DNA from: Gossypium raimondii
Taxonomy: Eukaryota; Streptophyta; Magnoliopsida; Malvales; Malvaceae
NCBI RefSeq assembly: GCF_025698545.1
Contig: NC_068569.1
Coordinates: 3,038,001-3,102,000 of the forward strand
Direction: 5' to 3'
DNA length: 64,000 nucleotides
The notes under the pieces were generated by a model. It was given only the letters and a program-made list of their open reading frames with translations, searched no databases and was not told the origin of the DNA. Every line of letters begins with the position of its first letter. The first letter of the stretch is position 1. A program made the translations under genes and the position numbers. Of the stretch, positions 36,601-48,928 are shown piece after piece.

Positions 36601-39582
36601 TCGAAACTTCCTGTAAGGATCACTTGTTTTCATGTTTTTGGTTTACTAATGTACCTCCATTTCCAGGACATGAGCTATAATGGAAGCAACAAGCATAACT
36701 CTTTTATGTGCCCTCTGTGGTAGGGAAAAAAGGGGATCGATGCAGAAAGGTCATTGATCTGGTCTCAAGCAGTATCTCTCATCAGTCACCTTTGAATTTT
36801 TGAGTTAAAATAAGCCTACAAAATACACAACATGCAAGGGTGGCTTCCACCACTTAGCAAGCAATATTAGACAATGATCGATGTGTACTTTTTCTTTTTC
36901 TTGTTTTGAATATCATGGTTGTCTTTCAACATATGATGCGAATAGATTTGGTTGAACTCTAAAGAGATTAGATATATATTTTACCATTTAAAGAAAAAAA
37001 AGGGGTAGGCCCTTGATATATTTGATGCCCGTGCGGCATTGTATACCTTGCTTTGCTTAAAAAGGAAACGCCATATCCCATTTCCCAGGGCAATACTGAA
37101 TGGCATTGGCACCTTGGGGAAACCTATCGACTATCTTGTCTTTAATTAATTTCATGGTGCAAAGAGAGAGAGACCCACGGTTTCAGAACGTTGATCCCAT
37201 CCCATTGCATGATTCCTCTCTTCAACCATACTTTGGTCATCATAATTGTAAATCAATTAAATCTTCAACCCATTTTAAACTTGGGTATCTTCCCAAAATC
37301 AGATGTAATTTATTTCATTCCTTTTACTTAAACTTTTATATATATTAAAATTGTGTGTAGGATCGGGTCAAGAGGCCAACAAGAATAACAGTCAGAAACG
37401 ACCAATTAGAGGTTCCAAAAAACAGAAACGGGCCAATATAAGATATTCTCTTTATAAATAAACAAATCAAGTTGCTATATATCTTCGGTGTAGTTCATTG
37501 ATTGGTTCTATATGAATTTATATGCTAATAATTAATCTAATATAAACCTTATCTAGATTTAGTAGGGGATTAAGACTAAGAGTTAACAGCAAAGTACGGG
37601 CTGTGGACGACTGACTGATTTTCTTAATTAATTAGAATGTGTAGGGGGGGGAGGGGGTCCAATGTGAGCAGAAACAGCTATGACCATAAGCTTTGCACGG
37701 GCGTAAATAATTAACGGCTGTTAGGGCATCACGCGCTGTTCTGGTCTGGTGGGGCCTAAAGTATTTGGCCACTGTGGGGAAACGGAATGTGGGGGCCATT
37801 TCCGAGGCACGTGAACTATATTCACTGCCTTTGACACGTGCGCTTTAAAGGCTATTAGCCTCTCTTTTCCTTTCTGAGCTTCCTATTCCTTCCCAAAGGT
37901 CTAGTTTCCCATATACTCACCAATTGTGACTCGCCACGTGTATAGTAGCCCCTTTCCGATTAAGAAAAATTAAGGCGTAGAATTTTTTATCATGAGTCAA
38001 TTAAATTAGAAATATGAGACTATTGGGGCCTCCAAAGGACAATCTGAAAGTGCCCCAACGAGACATATGTAGGGTCTAATCACAAGGGGACATAGACTTT
38101 GTAGGATCGAGAGGTTGCCTCCTCGGCAGAGAACTACATGGCCACACCTGATTATATTTTCACCTCTTCAATTTGCAATCTTGCAGACAACACTGTACAC
38201 CCTGCCTGCCTCACTCACACATGTATTATTTTTTCACGTGGACAGGGCAAGATCCCACAACTGTTAACTGAGAATCAGACGGTGGAGAATGTTGATTAGA
38301 TTCTTCTTTCCTTTCCTTTTCGTTTTTGGTTGGCAATGAAGAAAGGAACAGAACAACTTTGTTCTTTTCCAACGAAGCAAACAAGACGAGAGATATAATA
38401 GCTTTCTATTTTGGGGGTCTTTTGCTTTTGATTTTGCTTATGTTTGCGAATTGCAGTGGAGTCAGTCCAGCATGATGCATCCACGTGCGGTCGTGCATGC
38501 GATGACGCGGCAGCTTTCTAGTCCTCCTTTATGTAGAGCAAAAGGAAATAGTGTGTTTTAGTTTTAGATTATTTGTTTCTTTTGTTAAACGGTATCTTTC
38601 TGTTTGAACATTGGTAGGAAACACTATCGCGATTACTCTTCAAAAATAGGAGACAAAGCCACATTTTTCCGGTACTCTCCCATGTAGAATACCCATGTGA
38701 ATGAAGAGGGATAATATAAGCTAGGGCCTATGGGGCGAGGGGGGAGTGGATATGGAGAGTGAACTAACTGACCCTGAAGGTCGTCGTCTTCTTTAATATT
38801 CATGTCTCCAGTCTAAGTAGGTCTATAGTTTTTAATATATGTTATTCTGGGTATGCATGATACTTAATTAAGGTTAGACCCACATTTTCTAGCACTTATC
38901 CACAGGATTTGACATGCCCATTCAATCATATATAGATGAAAAACAAATTGAGAATGAGAAAGTAAAATGAAAATGATAGCCAGGAGAAATGGTTGACTTT
39001 ATCAACATTCGTATTTGATAGTTGACGGTAGGTTGCGGACTTGCGGAAATACTTCTCCAAATAATCATTTTCAAACCTACATCAGCAATTGAGGTCAAAA
39101 CTGACTCTTTCATATTGGCTATGATACTGTAATCCAACCTTGTCCGAGCAAAGTTGTGATCTCTCCCAACCAAATATTAGATCTTCACTATATATATATA
39201 TATGCTATCCTGGGTAATTTAGCTCGTTTCTTGAAGAAAATTGTAGGATACGGTGTCATAACAACGACTCAAAAATTCTGCAAAATTTAGCTGATTAGAT
39301 AAGGTGTCATCATTTTTAAGCCCTATCATCCATGTTACAGAGTGTTGAAGACTAAGTCTGGCTAAATTAGCAATTAAAAACATGGCAACAGTATCACATC
39401 CAATTATTGTTCAAATATGGGTAGCAAAGCTATCATCCGAATGATAAAATCTGGTTAAGGTTAACTACAGATTTTCTTCAACTGGACAAAGGACGATAAC
39501 AGTCCCATGATTTTAGTAAAGTTGCACCGTATATTACATCCCCACCATGACTCATAGCTATTTACATGCTTCTCTTCTCTAA
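33700..39582. other. Gene-free spacer, 5.9 kb
   Basis: No supported gene on either strand. 33.9-36.0 kb is very AT-rich. 37.6-38.5 kb is less AT-rich and holds five CACGTG motifs and the vector-like 17-mer described in the findings. A minus-strand frame at 38922-39173 reads plausibly protein-like (LDYSIIANMKESVLTSIADV) but I do not recognise it and see no exon partners. Confidence 0.5.
37808..38487. promoter_or_regulatory. Cluster of five G-box (CACGTG) motifs
   Basis: CACGTG occurs at 37808-37813, 37835-37840, 37935-37940, 38235-38240 and 38482-38487. The core is the binding site of plant bZIP and bHLH factors, and GACACGTG and GCCACGTGT are ABRE/G-box-like. About 0.17 per strand would be expected by chance in 680 bp of balanced composition, fewer in AT-rich DNA. 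No coding gene starts within a kilobase, so the target, if any, is unclear. Confidence 0.45.
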
Positions 39583-42500
39583 TCAATGAGCACTGACTCT
39601 CCGGATGTCTACCAACTGATAAAGATCACCCCGCCGTTGCTTTGCCAAAGGGAGATTAGCCCTAAATTTCATACAAGGCACCCAATTAAAAAGACTAGAA
39701 AGTATATACGATTGAATAAAACCATAAACATGCAACATGTATAGAACAAATATTATGTGGAAGCCATATCACCTTCGTTGCTCAAGTATTGAGTAATCAA
39801 TCTCTGCTATAATTATGTCCTCATCATGTTCAGTTGTGGCTAGGACTTCTCCAAACTGTCACATGCAAAAATTTAAGTATGTATTTGTCTGCTCAAAACA
39901 CTTCAAGCCATAAAAGATTCAGGAATTCGTATTACAGGAGAAAAGCCTTTCTATTCATAAACCCACAACAGAGCTAAAAAAACAAGTATCCACTTACAGG
40001 TCCTACAAGGGTTGAGTGACCCCAAGCCACATAACCAGCTCCAGTATCTCGAGCAGGTGAACAAGTTGCCACATATAACTGTTATTTAAAATTTTTATTA
40101 GAGAAGGAAAAAAAGAATGAAATCTTCTATGAGAAATCATATATTCATGTCCTAGACAGTGCAGAGCTCCAGTGATCTGAAGTCACAGTTCTGATGAATC
40201 CATCCCATTTTCACCATCCAGTATATATGGTAACATCAGAGCATGAATTATATAAACAAGTATTTTTCAAGACTAAACAGAAGGAAAGAATCCTTCATAA
40301 AGAAAAAGGCCAAAGGAAAGAAAGCGGTGTCTTTGCTACCAACCAGAACAGCATCAAAGTCCAGCATGTTAGACTAACCAAATACTGACTGCATTCTAGT
40401 TTTGACCATAAAATAACAGGATCTACATTAATTTTCATCTGTACTAGTACTGTCTGTCTTATTAAACCAAATAGTACAGTATGCTAATTACGAGACTTAT
40501 GAAAGCCTTTACGGAAAATTTTGTTACTATACCTGATTATCCACAGCCCTGCATACAGAATAGCAAGAAAAAAAAATTAGTAGATGAACAACTACCATCA
40601 CAAAATAACAATTAGCTCACTAAATCATCCAATACGACAGTCCCCGTCAGGTTGAGAAACGGTTGGATGTTAAAAACAAAAAAGAGCAAACGTGGAGGAC
40701 AAACTGGTACGACTTGATCTAAGTTTTAATCCATTGCTGTAAAAGTAATTTAATTTTCTCTCTTTAAATGAAATGATGGTTTTGGAAGATGATCAAACAT
40801 GATAAATTCCATTTCATCAAGTAAATTTATTGGTGTCTTGGCAAAGAAAATTCAGAAGGTAATGTTTAAAGATAAAATTACTGCCACGTATGAAGTTCAT
40901 AACGTCCACCTAAAGCTAAAACTAGGAACCATCTCTGTAAGGATACAAGGCCAAAAGAATTATAACACTGACTTTTATATTGCTTTTTTCAGTGACTGCA
41001 TCACCTCCCCTCCCCAGTCTACCTTATTTCTCTCTACCTTTCAGTAAAGTTAAAAAGATTAACAAGGAAAGTGAAAGCAGGGAAATAACTAGCACCTTGC
41101 TCTCTGCAGCAACTCCCAATGCAATGGTCCGGTTGTCATGTTAAATGCTCCAGGATAACATAGCAAGTGAGCACCTAATTTCAATAAACACAGGAAATAA
41201 TAATTGCATTCATCAGCTACCAAAAGCCAATATTACAAATGAAATTAATTGAATAACGGTTCGAGGGAGAGGTATACACACCTCTTGAGGCATATATCAT
41301 TGCCAATTCCTGAAAACGAATGTCATAACAAATCCCTACACCAATTCGCCCAACATCTGCATGAACTATTGATGATTAGCTTCCCACTTACAAAACCATT
41401 CACCTAGTATACTCAATTGCTGATAATAATTACTCGTCAGTTAAATCTGATTGTAGAAGATTTGACATAGTACTTCACCAAATAATGGTAAAGATGTAAG
41501 AAACATAGGAATGTCTCATGACAGTGGACGAGATGATATACAATATATGATCTAGAAAACGATTCTAAAAAAATTATGGACAGGGTAACATGTTCATGCA
41601 TGTGAAGTCTAAGGAAACATCAACCTGTGTCCACAATGGTAGGAGTTTCCCCAGCAGTAAGAGTCTTGGATTCCATGAAGGTAATCTTCCCAGGAATATC
41701 GATATCAAAAAGGTGAATCTGTAGTTCCAAAGGAATTCATAAATATCATGTGCACTTCAAATGGAATCTTCAAAATGATATTAGTGAACTTTAGAATTGC
41801 CTAAAGGAAGCAGCAAACTTGGTATCAGAGATCAGGAATTTTGGTGTTTGCATACTGGTGTGTGTGTATTTGAAACTTTAGCAGCAAAAGGTAAAGATAA
41901 AGCTTAATATCAATGTTTTTCTTTCTTTCATAAGTTTTAATGGTACCAAACAAAAAATTCCACGATTATATCAAGAACTGAGTACTAAATGGCTCAGCCA
42001 TCTAGCAATATGTGTAGATGTATGAGCTTTTATACAGGTGATGAATTGACAGATGTTGCACCATAGTCAAATTCACTCTACCTAATGAACTAAAAATAAA
42101 CAGTGGCTCCATAATGCATTGCCAAGTTCAGCCATACACAATGCACAAAATTGGCAATTCCTATATACTACCATATGGTATACGAAGTGCCTCTACCTTG
42201 CGGTGCTTGGCTTTCAGCTTTCCATCGGTACCAAAGACACAACAAGTATTATACAATTTATCCCCACAGCGTTCTGGAATAGATCCACCAACTACCGTGA
42301 TCTTCAGACGACTAGAAACTTCAGACAGCATAGCTGTTGAAGGAGATGCATCATGACCTGCATCTATATCTTCAGCATAAACTGGAAAACCGTCATTTGA
42401 ATATGGGCTGTTCCATATTTCCTGAAACAGAATAACAGAAAGAAGGACGGGCCTTAAAATGTTAATAGCAAAATCTATTATATGTAATTGAGGAACACCA

Positions 42501-43279
42501 AAACAACCATTTTGTGGTTTAATATTCCACTATATATTTGGCTCGTCAAGCTGATTTCACCAAAAATAATGGGAAAAAAAGACTTAGGCTTTAGCTTATC
42601 TGGTATGCTCAAATTTCTAAGACCCTCCAAGCTTCTAAATTTTCAACCTCGAATCCAATAGCACAAAGCTTAATTATGCACAATTTGTTACCTAACGAAA
42701 ACCCTCATGCGAACATCAGAAAGGAGAAAACTTGAGACATAGACAATAATAAAACTCACAGGCAAGACAACAAGCTGGGCACCCTTTTGAGCAGCCTCTT
42801 CGATGGCCTTCCGAGCATGCTGTATGTTCCTCTCTTTATCAGGTGTCACTGCCAACTGACAAATCCCAATCTTGAACTATAACAACAAACCCAAAACAGA
42901 TCACTTTAACAAACACGCAATCAAAACAAAAAAGGAGAAGACAGCAAAAGAAAGCAAAAGAGGTTGCCTTGGTGAGAGGAGGGGAGGGAAGAGGAAGAGC
43001 AGGTGGTAGCCTCGCTTGTTCAGGCTTGAAAGCTGATGATGACATTATGGATGTTGAGTTGGACCGGATTTGGAATTGGAGGTTTTGGTAACGTTGATTG
43101 TACAGGTTTATGGTGTTTGTGGGGATGATTGGAATGAAGAACGGTGTTTGAGAAATGGGTTTGGATGAGTGTTGAAGGAAGGAGCGTGAGATAGCGGATT
43201 GAAGTCTTATTAGATTCTTGGAGCTAACAAGTGATGACTTCATATTTGTTTTCACGTTTTGTTTACTTGCTTCCGGCAA
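39583..43279 (-). CDS. NLP3: Omega-amidase (nitrilase-like), probably organellar
   Basis: Ten exons on the minus strand (43279-42968, 42876-42760, 42421-42197, 41718-41625, 41356-41282, 41174-41096, 40548-40533, 40078-39998, 39855-39773, 39661-39583) close to 386 residues. The nitrilase triad is present: Glu144 (LPEIWNSPY), Lys218 (AKHRKIHLFD) and Cys259 (GICYDIRFQ). The sequence follows Arabidopsis omega-amidase (At5g12040) nearly throughout. The enzyme hydrolyses alpha-ketoglutaramate and alpha-ketosuccinamate to the keto acid and ammonia, clearing products of glutamine and asparagine transamination. The first 78 residues look like an organellar targeting peptide. Possible starts are Met1, Met13 and Met79; Met79 would give a cytosolic form. 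Exon 7 is a 16-nt microexon, and intron 1 has a GC donor. Confidence 0.94.
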
Positions 43280-43695
43280 ATATTTTAATGGTATTTTTTT
43301 TTATATATTTTACAAAAGTTATTCGTACCAATAATAAAGATTAAAACTTTTGGTATTTTACTAAAATTGTTATTTATAGGAAGAAGAGGGCAAAAATCAA
43401 CTAAAGTTTATAGTTGATATCCAAATATTAAACTGAACAATAATTAAACAATATGATATTTACATCTAAGAAAACGTTCTTTAGCCGCACCTAAAAGTAG
43501 TTTCGTTTTACTAAATTCGATATTTGAATTTTGTATGCGGTTATTTTAATTTTGAAATGGTATTAACTTTAATTGTTTAGCTTTTGTTATATACTAAAAA
43601 TCTTATATATAAATCAAAGTCATAAATTTAAAATAAAAAATGAAAAGTACATTAAATATGTACATTATTAAAATAAATTAAATTGTTTATTATGA
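43280..43695. other. Spacer between omega-amidase and LTR nest
   Basis: AT-rich sequence containing the omega-amidase promoter (minus strand). No clear motif was identified. Confidence 0.4.
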
Positions 43696-45171
43696 TGTTA
43701 TATCAGCCCGATTTTTCAGTAGTATCAGAAACAGTGGTTTCGGGGTCACTGAATCCGACGAGTAAGTTCGTAAATAGTATTATTTAATATTTACGAGTTA
43801 AATATGGTTTTAAAAAAGTTTTTGATATAGTGATTTTTGTTATATAAGCGAATTATTAAGTTCAAGTGATTTTAGAAAATAAGGTATCGGGACCTCATAT
43901 CTATAAACCGAGCCGTAAATATTTTTATAAATATTTACGGTGTTGTTAAAGTGGTATTAAAATTTTGTTAAAAAATTTTAACGTTATGATAGTTAATTAA
44001 TTAAAATGACTAAATTGTAAAAGATGCAAAACCTAGTTGCTATTGAATTTTAATGATTTAAATAGATTACTTAGTGGAAGTAGGTGGACTGATATTACAA
44101 TTATACCATGATGAATTATTATAGTCTGTCAATGCTTGTTTTTAGGATAAGTATGTGTTATTTTTATTAATTAAAATAATAATAATAATAATAATAATGT
44201 ATTAAAAACATTAAAAATAAGTAAAACAAAAAGTAAGAAAAACATTGTATACTTATCATCTTCTCCAAACCACCGAAACACCATGGCAAGAAGAACCAAG
44301 GTTCAGCCATGCTTCAATTCATGCATGCTAAGCCATCTTTCACCCGTTTCTTTTAATTTTTATGTTTTTGAGATTGTTGCAATTAGGTCCAGTTAACCAG
44401 TACCTTTGATTTTGAAACTGTTAAAGATTTTGAAGGTTGGCATTGATGAATCTTGTGATTTTTTATGTTAAATAATGAATCTAAGATATTAATTGTTATT
44501 TAAAAGTATTTTAATAAGTGATTTTTGATGAATTTTTTGATTAAGGATTAAATTGTTGAAATAGTAAAAATATAATGATTTGTTGTGAAATTATTGCAAA
44601 AAATGAACTGTATTGAATACCATGACTATTCGGCTAGCACGGGTTTGCCTTAAAAATGGTTAATTTGCATGTTTTGGGCTCAGGGACTAAATTGAATAAA
44701 AGTAAAACTTTAGGAGAATTTTGTAAAAATGTCAAAAATAACCAAATTACATTAAATATTTTTTTTATTTTCTAAATTAATAAATTTAATGAAATTATTA
44801 ATTTAGATCAAGATTGGGTAGAAAATCGAGAAAAATAAAAAATTACCAAAATGTCCCTGAATCTTGGTATTTTTGCAATTTAGCCAGGTAAGTTCGTGCG
44901 GTTAAAATTTAACATTTGTATAAATTGATGATTGATATTATATAAATGTTCTATTGTTGGAATTTAATTATTGTTGGAAATATATTTTGAATTTAATACT
45001 CAGTTTGGATTGAACGCGGGATTTGAGTATATTCGTGATTTGGTGCATAACGAGGGTTTGGAGTGGAGATGGTACTGGAGGGAGATATTGGCATTTTACC
45101 CAAGTAAACCAGGGTTAAGCATTTGTTGCGAACTCTCACGTTTTACTTTCTGTTTGGCGTGATTCGGGTGG

Positions 45172-45297
45172 ATAAGCTCTTACGAGCTTCTGTTCAACTC
45201 TTATGAGCTTCTGTTCAGCTCTTTTGAGCTTTTTTTCAGCTCTTATAAGCTTCTGTTAGCGTTTTCGGGAGGACCAGCTCTTATGAGCTTCTGTTGA
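45172..45297. repeat. Tandem array in LTR D, hairpin units of about 22 bp
   Basis: About five imperfect units of the type AGCTCTTATGAGCTTCTGTTC. Each unit contains the short inverted repeat AGCTC-N4-GAGCT, so the array can form a row of small hairpins. Confidence 0.8.
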
Positions 45298-47288
45298 CGA
45301 TGTACTCTTACTCGTAAGTCGTTTTTTGTATGGAAAATCTCGGTAAGATAATATATTGACCTGAACATGAGATGATGGACAATGCTTAGGTTTGTGCTAA
45401 GCTTTTAGTTGCATTATATCATGTTGAATATTAGTTATATACATTGAAATGGTAATTGGTTAAATGGAAATATGCTTATGTTCATGAAAAGGTGGTAAGA
45501 TTCAAAAGGTGTAATTTCTTCTAAAATGGTTTATCATGTGATTAACCCCAAATGAGTTATATACATAAATGCACTAACTTGTGTATTGACTGTAACAGCC
45601 CAATATTAGAAATAATGGTTTCGGGACCACAAATCCGAGTCAGAAAAATATCTTAATATTATTTTGTGAGTTTATTATGTGTGAATTTGATTGTATGAAA
45701 TTTTCGTGTTTTAATTCCGTCGTTTAAGTGTCCGATTTAATAAAAATGACTTAATCGCGTAAAATGAAAATTTAAGGGTTAAATCTAAAAGCACTTAAAT
45801 GTTGTTGTCTTTTTAAATGGGAGGATTTATGATGCAATAAGACCAAAAGTTAGATAGTGGGCGACATTTGACAAAACTAACCTTAATATATATGTTATAC
45901 ATAATTATTATTAAAAGGTTAATATAATAATAAGGTAAATATTAACATTATAATAAAAAAATAAGTCATAAAAAGATGAATATGTTCATCTTTGTTAGCT
46001 GAATATTGAAAAGGAAGAAACCATCCATGGCTTCTTAAGTTTTGGCACTTCCTTAGCTTGATTAAGGTATGTTTTGGTTTCGATTTTGGATGATTTTTAC
46101 GTTTTTGTGATCGTTGCTTCGTGTTCTATCTAGCCCATGCTTTAAATTTAGAATTTGATGGTGATTTTGATACATGTCATTGATGAATACTTGAGCTTTG
46201 TGATAGTTGATGGTGAAATATGAAAGATATGTGAAAGATTAACATGTTTTGTCTTTGAATTTTTGGTGAAATTGAGTAATTAGGCCTAAATTGTGAAAAT
46301 AAATTTTTGAGGGACTAAAATGTGAAATAAATGAAATGTGGGGACTTGTGTGAAGCTTATGAACATTCGGCCCTAGCATAGCGTGTGCAAATTTTGTGTA
46401 TTTTGTGTTTTATGCAATAGAGACTAAATTGCAAAAAGTGTAAAATGTCGGGGGTAAAATGGTAATTTGCCAATTTATGTGTTTTTGGATTAAATTGAAT
46501 GATTTAATGAATAAAAAGGCTAAATTTGAATATGTTTAGATCAAGAAATGAAGAAAATGGAGTTAGATCGGGGGAAATCGAAAGTAGCCGAGTAGTCAAT
46601 TGTGTCAGTTGACATCCGAGGTAAGTCTAATAGCAATTTAAATGTTATCAAATTGGAATATATATATATATATCTATCATACATTAGTAAGCTGGAACTA
46701 AAAGTATTTAAATTGAATAAAACTTTAAGATTTTTCTACATGATAGCCGAACATAGGAATTGATTTTGGTTGGTTGATATTAAAGGTGTAAATTACATGT
46801 ATATTAGCTAAAGTATACTTTAAGTTCAATGATATGAAACTAATAGAAGAATATATGCATGGACATGTAAATCGAATGCAAGATTTAACTTCTTTGAGCG
46901 AATTTGATGTATAATTTCATATATATGTGGTTCGAATAAATATATATATATAAATATATTCAAGTTCTTAAGTTGAATTTAATATATAAATTTCTTATAC
47001 GTATGTGGTTCAAACATAGATTGCAAAATCTCTTGAGCCAAATTTGATGTATACATTTTATATATATATGTGGTTCGAATATAGGTTACAAAGTCATTGA
47101 GCTGAATTTAATGTTTTGAACTATACATATGAGGTTCGAATGTAATATACAAGTTCTTTGAGCTAAAGTTAATGTTATGAATTATATATATATTCATGTG
47201 GATTGAATATATGATTTGAGTTTCTTGAGAAGGATTTATGTGAACCATAAAGCATTATATGAAAGATTAATTTTGTATCTGAGTTATT

Positions 47289-47493
47289 CAGGCTCTGTGC
47301 TTAGCAGGCTTAATGCTAGTGAAATAATTCAGACTTTACATCTAGCAGCCTTAATGCCAGTGAAATAATTCAAACTTTACGTCTAGCAGGCTTAATGCCG
47401 GTGAAATATTTCAGACTTTACATCTAGCAGGCTTAATGCCAGTGTTCTGAATCAGGCTTTAAGCCTAGCAGGCTACATGCCAGTGAATCATTT
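47289..47493. repeat. Tandem array in LTR A, five units of about 41 bp
   Basis: Five imperfect units with the core CTAGCAGGCTTAATGCCAGT, separated by GAAATAATTCAGACTTTAC-like spacers. The first and last units are the most diverged. Confidence 0.85.
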
Positions 47494-48928
47494 TAAAATA
47501 TGTGATTAGTAAGTTATTTGTCAATGTAATAACTAATGGATTATGAAATTATGATAATCAGGTATGTGTTATTCATCTCTTATTTGATATTAGGTAAGTA
47601 CATTGATTGATTGTAAATAACAAAAAAATATTGAGGTATATATTTATTTGTATTTGATGAGTATACATATTCGGTTATGTGCAAATGGTAGGTACAAATT
47701 TGTGAGTTTATATCATGCTTAATTGTTATAAATAAAAGGTCTTGAGGTTAATAAACGTTTTGATAGTATTTATAAATGGTATTTGCGGCTTAGTAAATTT
47801 ATTTAAGAAATTATATGATTCATATTTTATTTATGTATTGCTTAAGACTTACTAAGCTAAGGTAGCTTACTTTGTATTTTTGTTTACTCTTGTTTTATAG
47901 ATTTTGGAGATTGTTACGAGCTCAGGGATTCGTCAGTAAAGCTCGTCACACTATCAAATAACTACGGTATTTTATAAGTTGCAACTTAATTTGGATTATG
48001 GCATGTATAGACTAGTTTGAACTTTGTTTAAATTCAAATGTGTATATACTAAAGCCATGCGAAAATGGCTTAGTTATCTTGTGGTGTTCGGTTTTGAATG
48101 AATGATGTCTAGAGCATATTTTGATTTAGGTTTAACATTGTATGAATAATAGTATATATGTATATGTATATATGTATGAAGATGTACCTATAATTGTTAA
48201 TAATGAGTTTCTTTAGTCTTATTATAAGGGTGAATGAATGTTGACATACTTATTTATCTAATGACTTGGATTTGTGATTTTAACATAAAATTTGAATATG
48301 ATATGTTTAAATGTGGATGTTGAATGTAATTGCTAGTTTATATGATTAAGTCGATAAATGAATGGGTTTACCATTGAATATAATTTGATACTTGTTTTGT
48401 TGATAGCATATAATATCATGATATGTATTGGATGATTTATATGCATGATTCAAAAATAAATGCTTAGTTACTTGGTAATGAATTTAAGCATAAACTTGGA
48501 AGTAGATCGAGTATGAGCATTCATGTACAAGTATAAAAATGGAGTTTATGCTTATGTCTAATATGGGCATGTTTTGTTGTGGTCATAGGTATAATTTGTA
48601 TTCGGTAATGGTATGTAAAAATTTGATAGATTAAATTCAGTTATATAGTCTTTGATATAAATGAATTTGATTATGGCATATAGTCGAATGCTTAGGTTTA
48701 GTTGTAACACCCCTAACTCGTATCTATCGCCAGAATAGAGTTATAGAGCATTACCAGAGTTTACAAATTAATTTACAGACATTTCATTTCATCAAGCATT
48801 CATACTTATAACCAATAAAAATCAAAACATTAATGAGCTAACGTTGGCTAATTTAACTTATACATGTCATTATAACCAGAATCCAATCATCCAAAATTAC
48901 CGATAAAACCAATGGATAGTGTGATATA

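Noticed and set aside
36200-38800. Possible miRNA precursor near the G-box cluster
   Set aside because: I looked for the mature sequences of common conserved plant miRNAs that I remember (such as miR156, 160, 164, 166, 167, 172, 396) and saw none.
38922-39173. Minus-strand open frame with LDYSIIANMKESVLTSIADV
   Set aside because: Plausible amino-acid composition but no recognised family, no start context and no splice partners.
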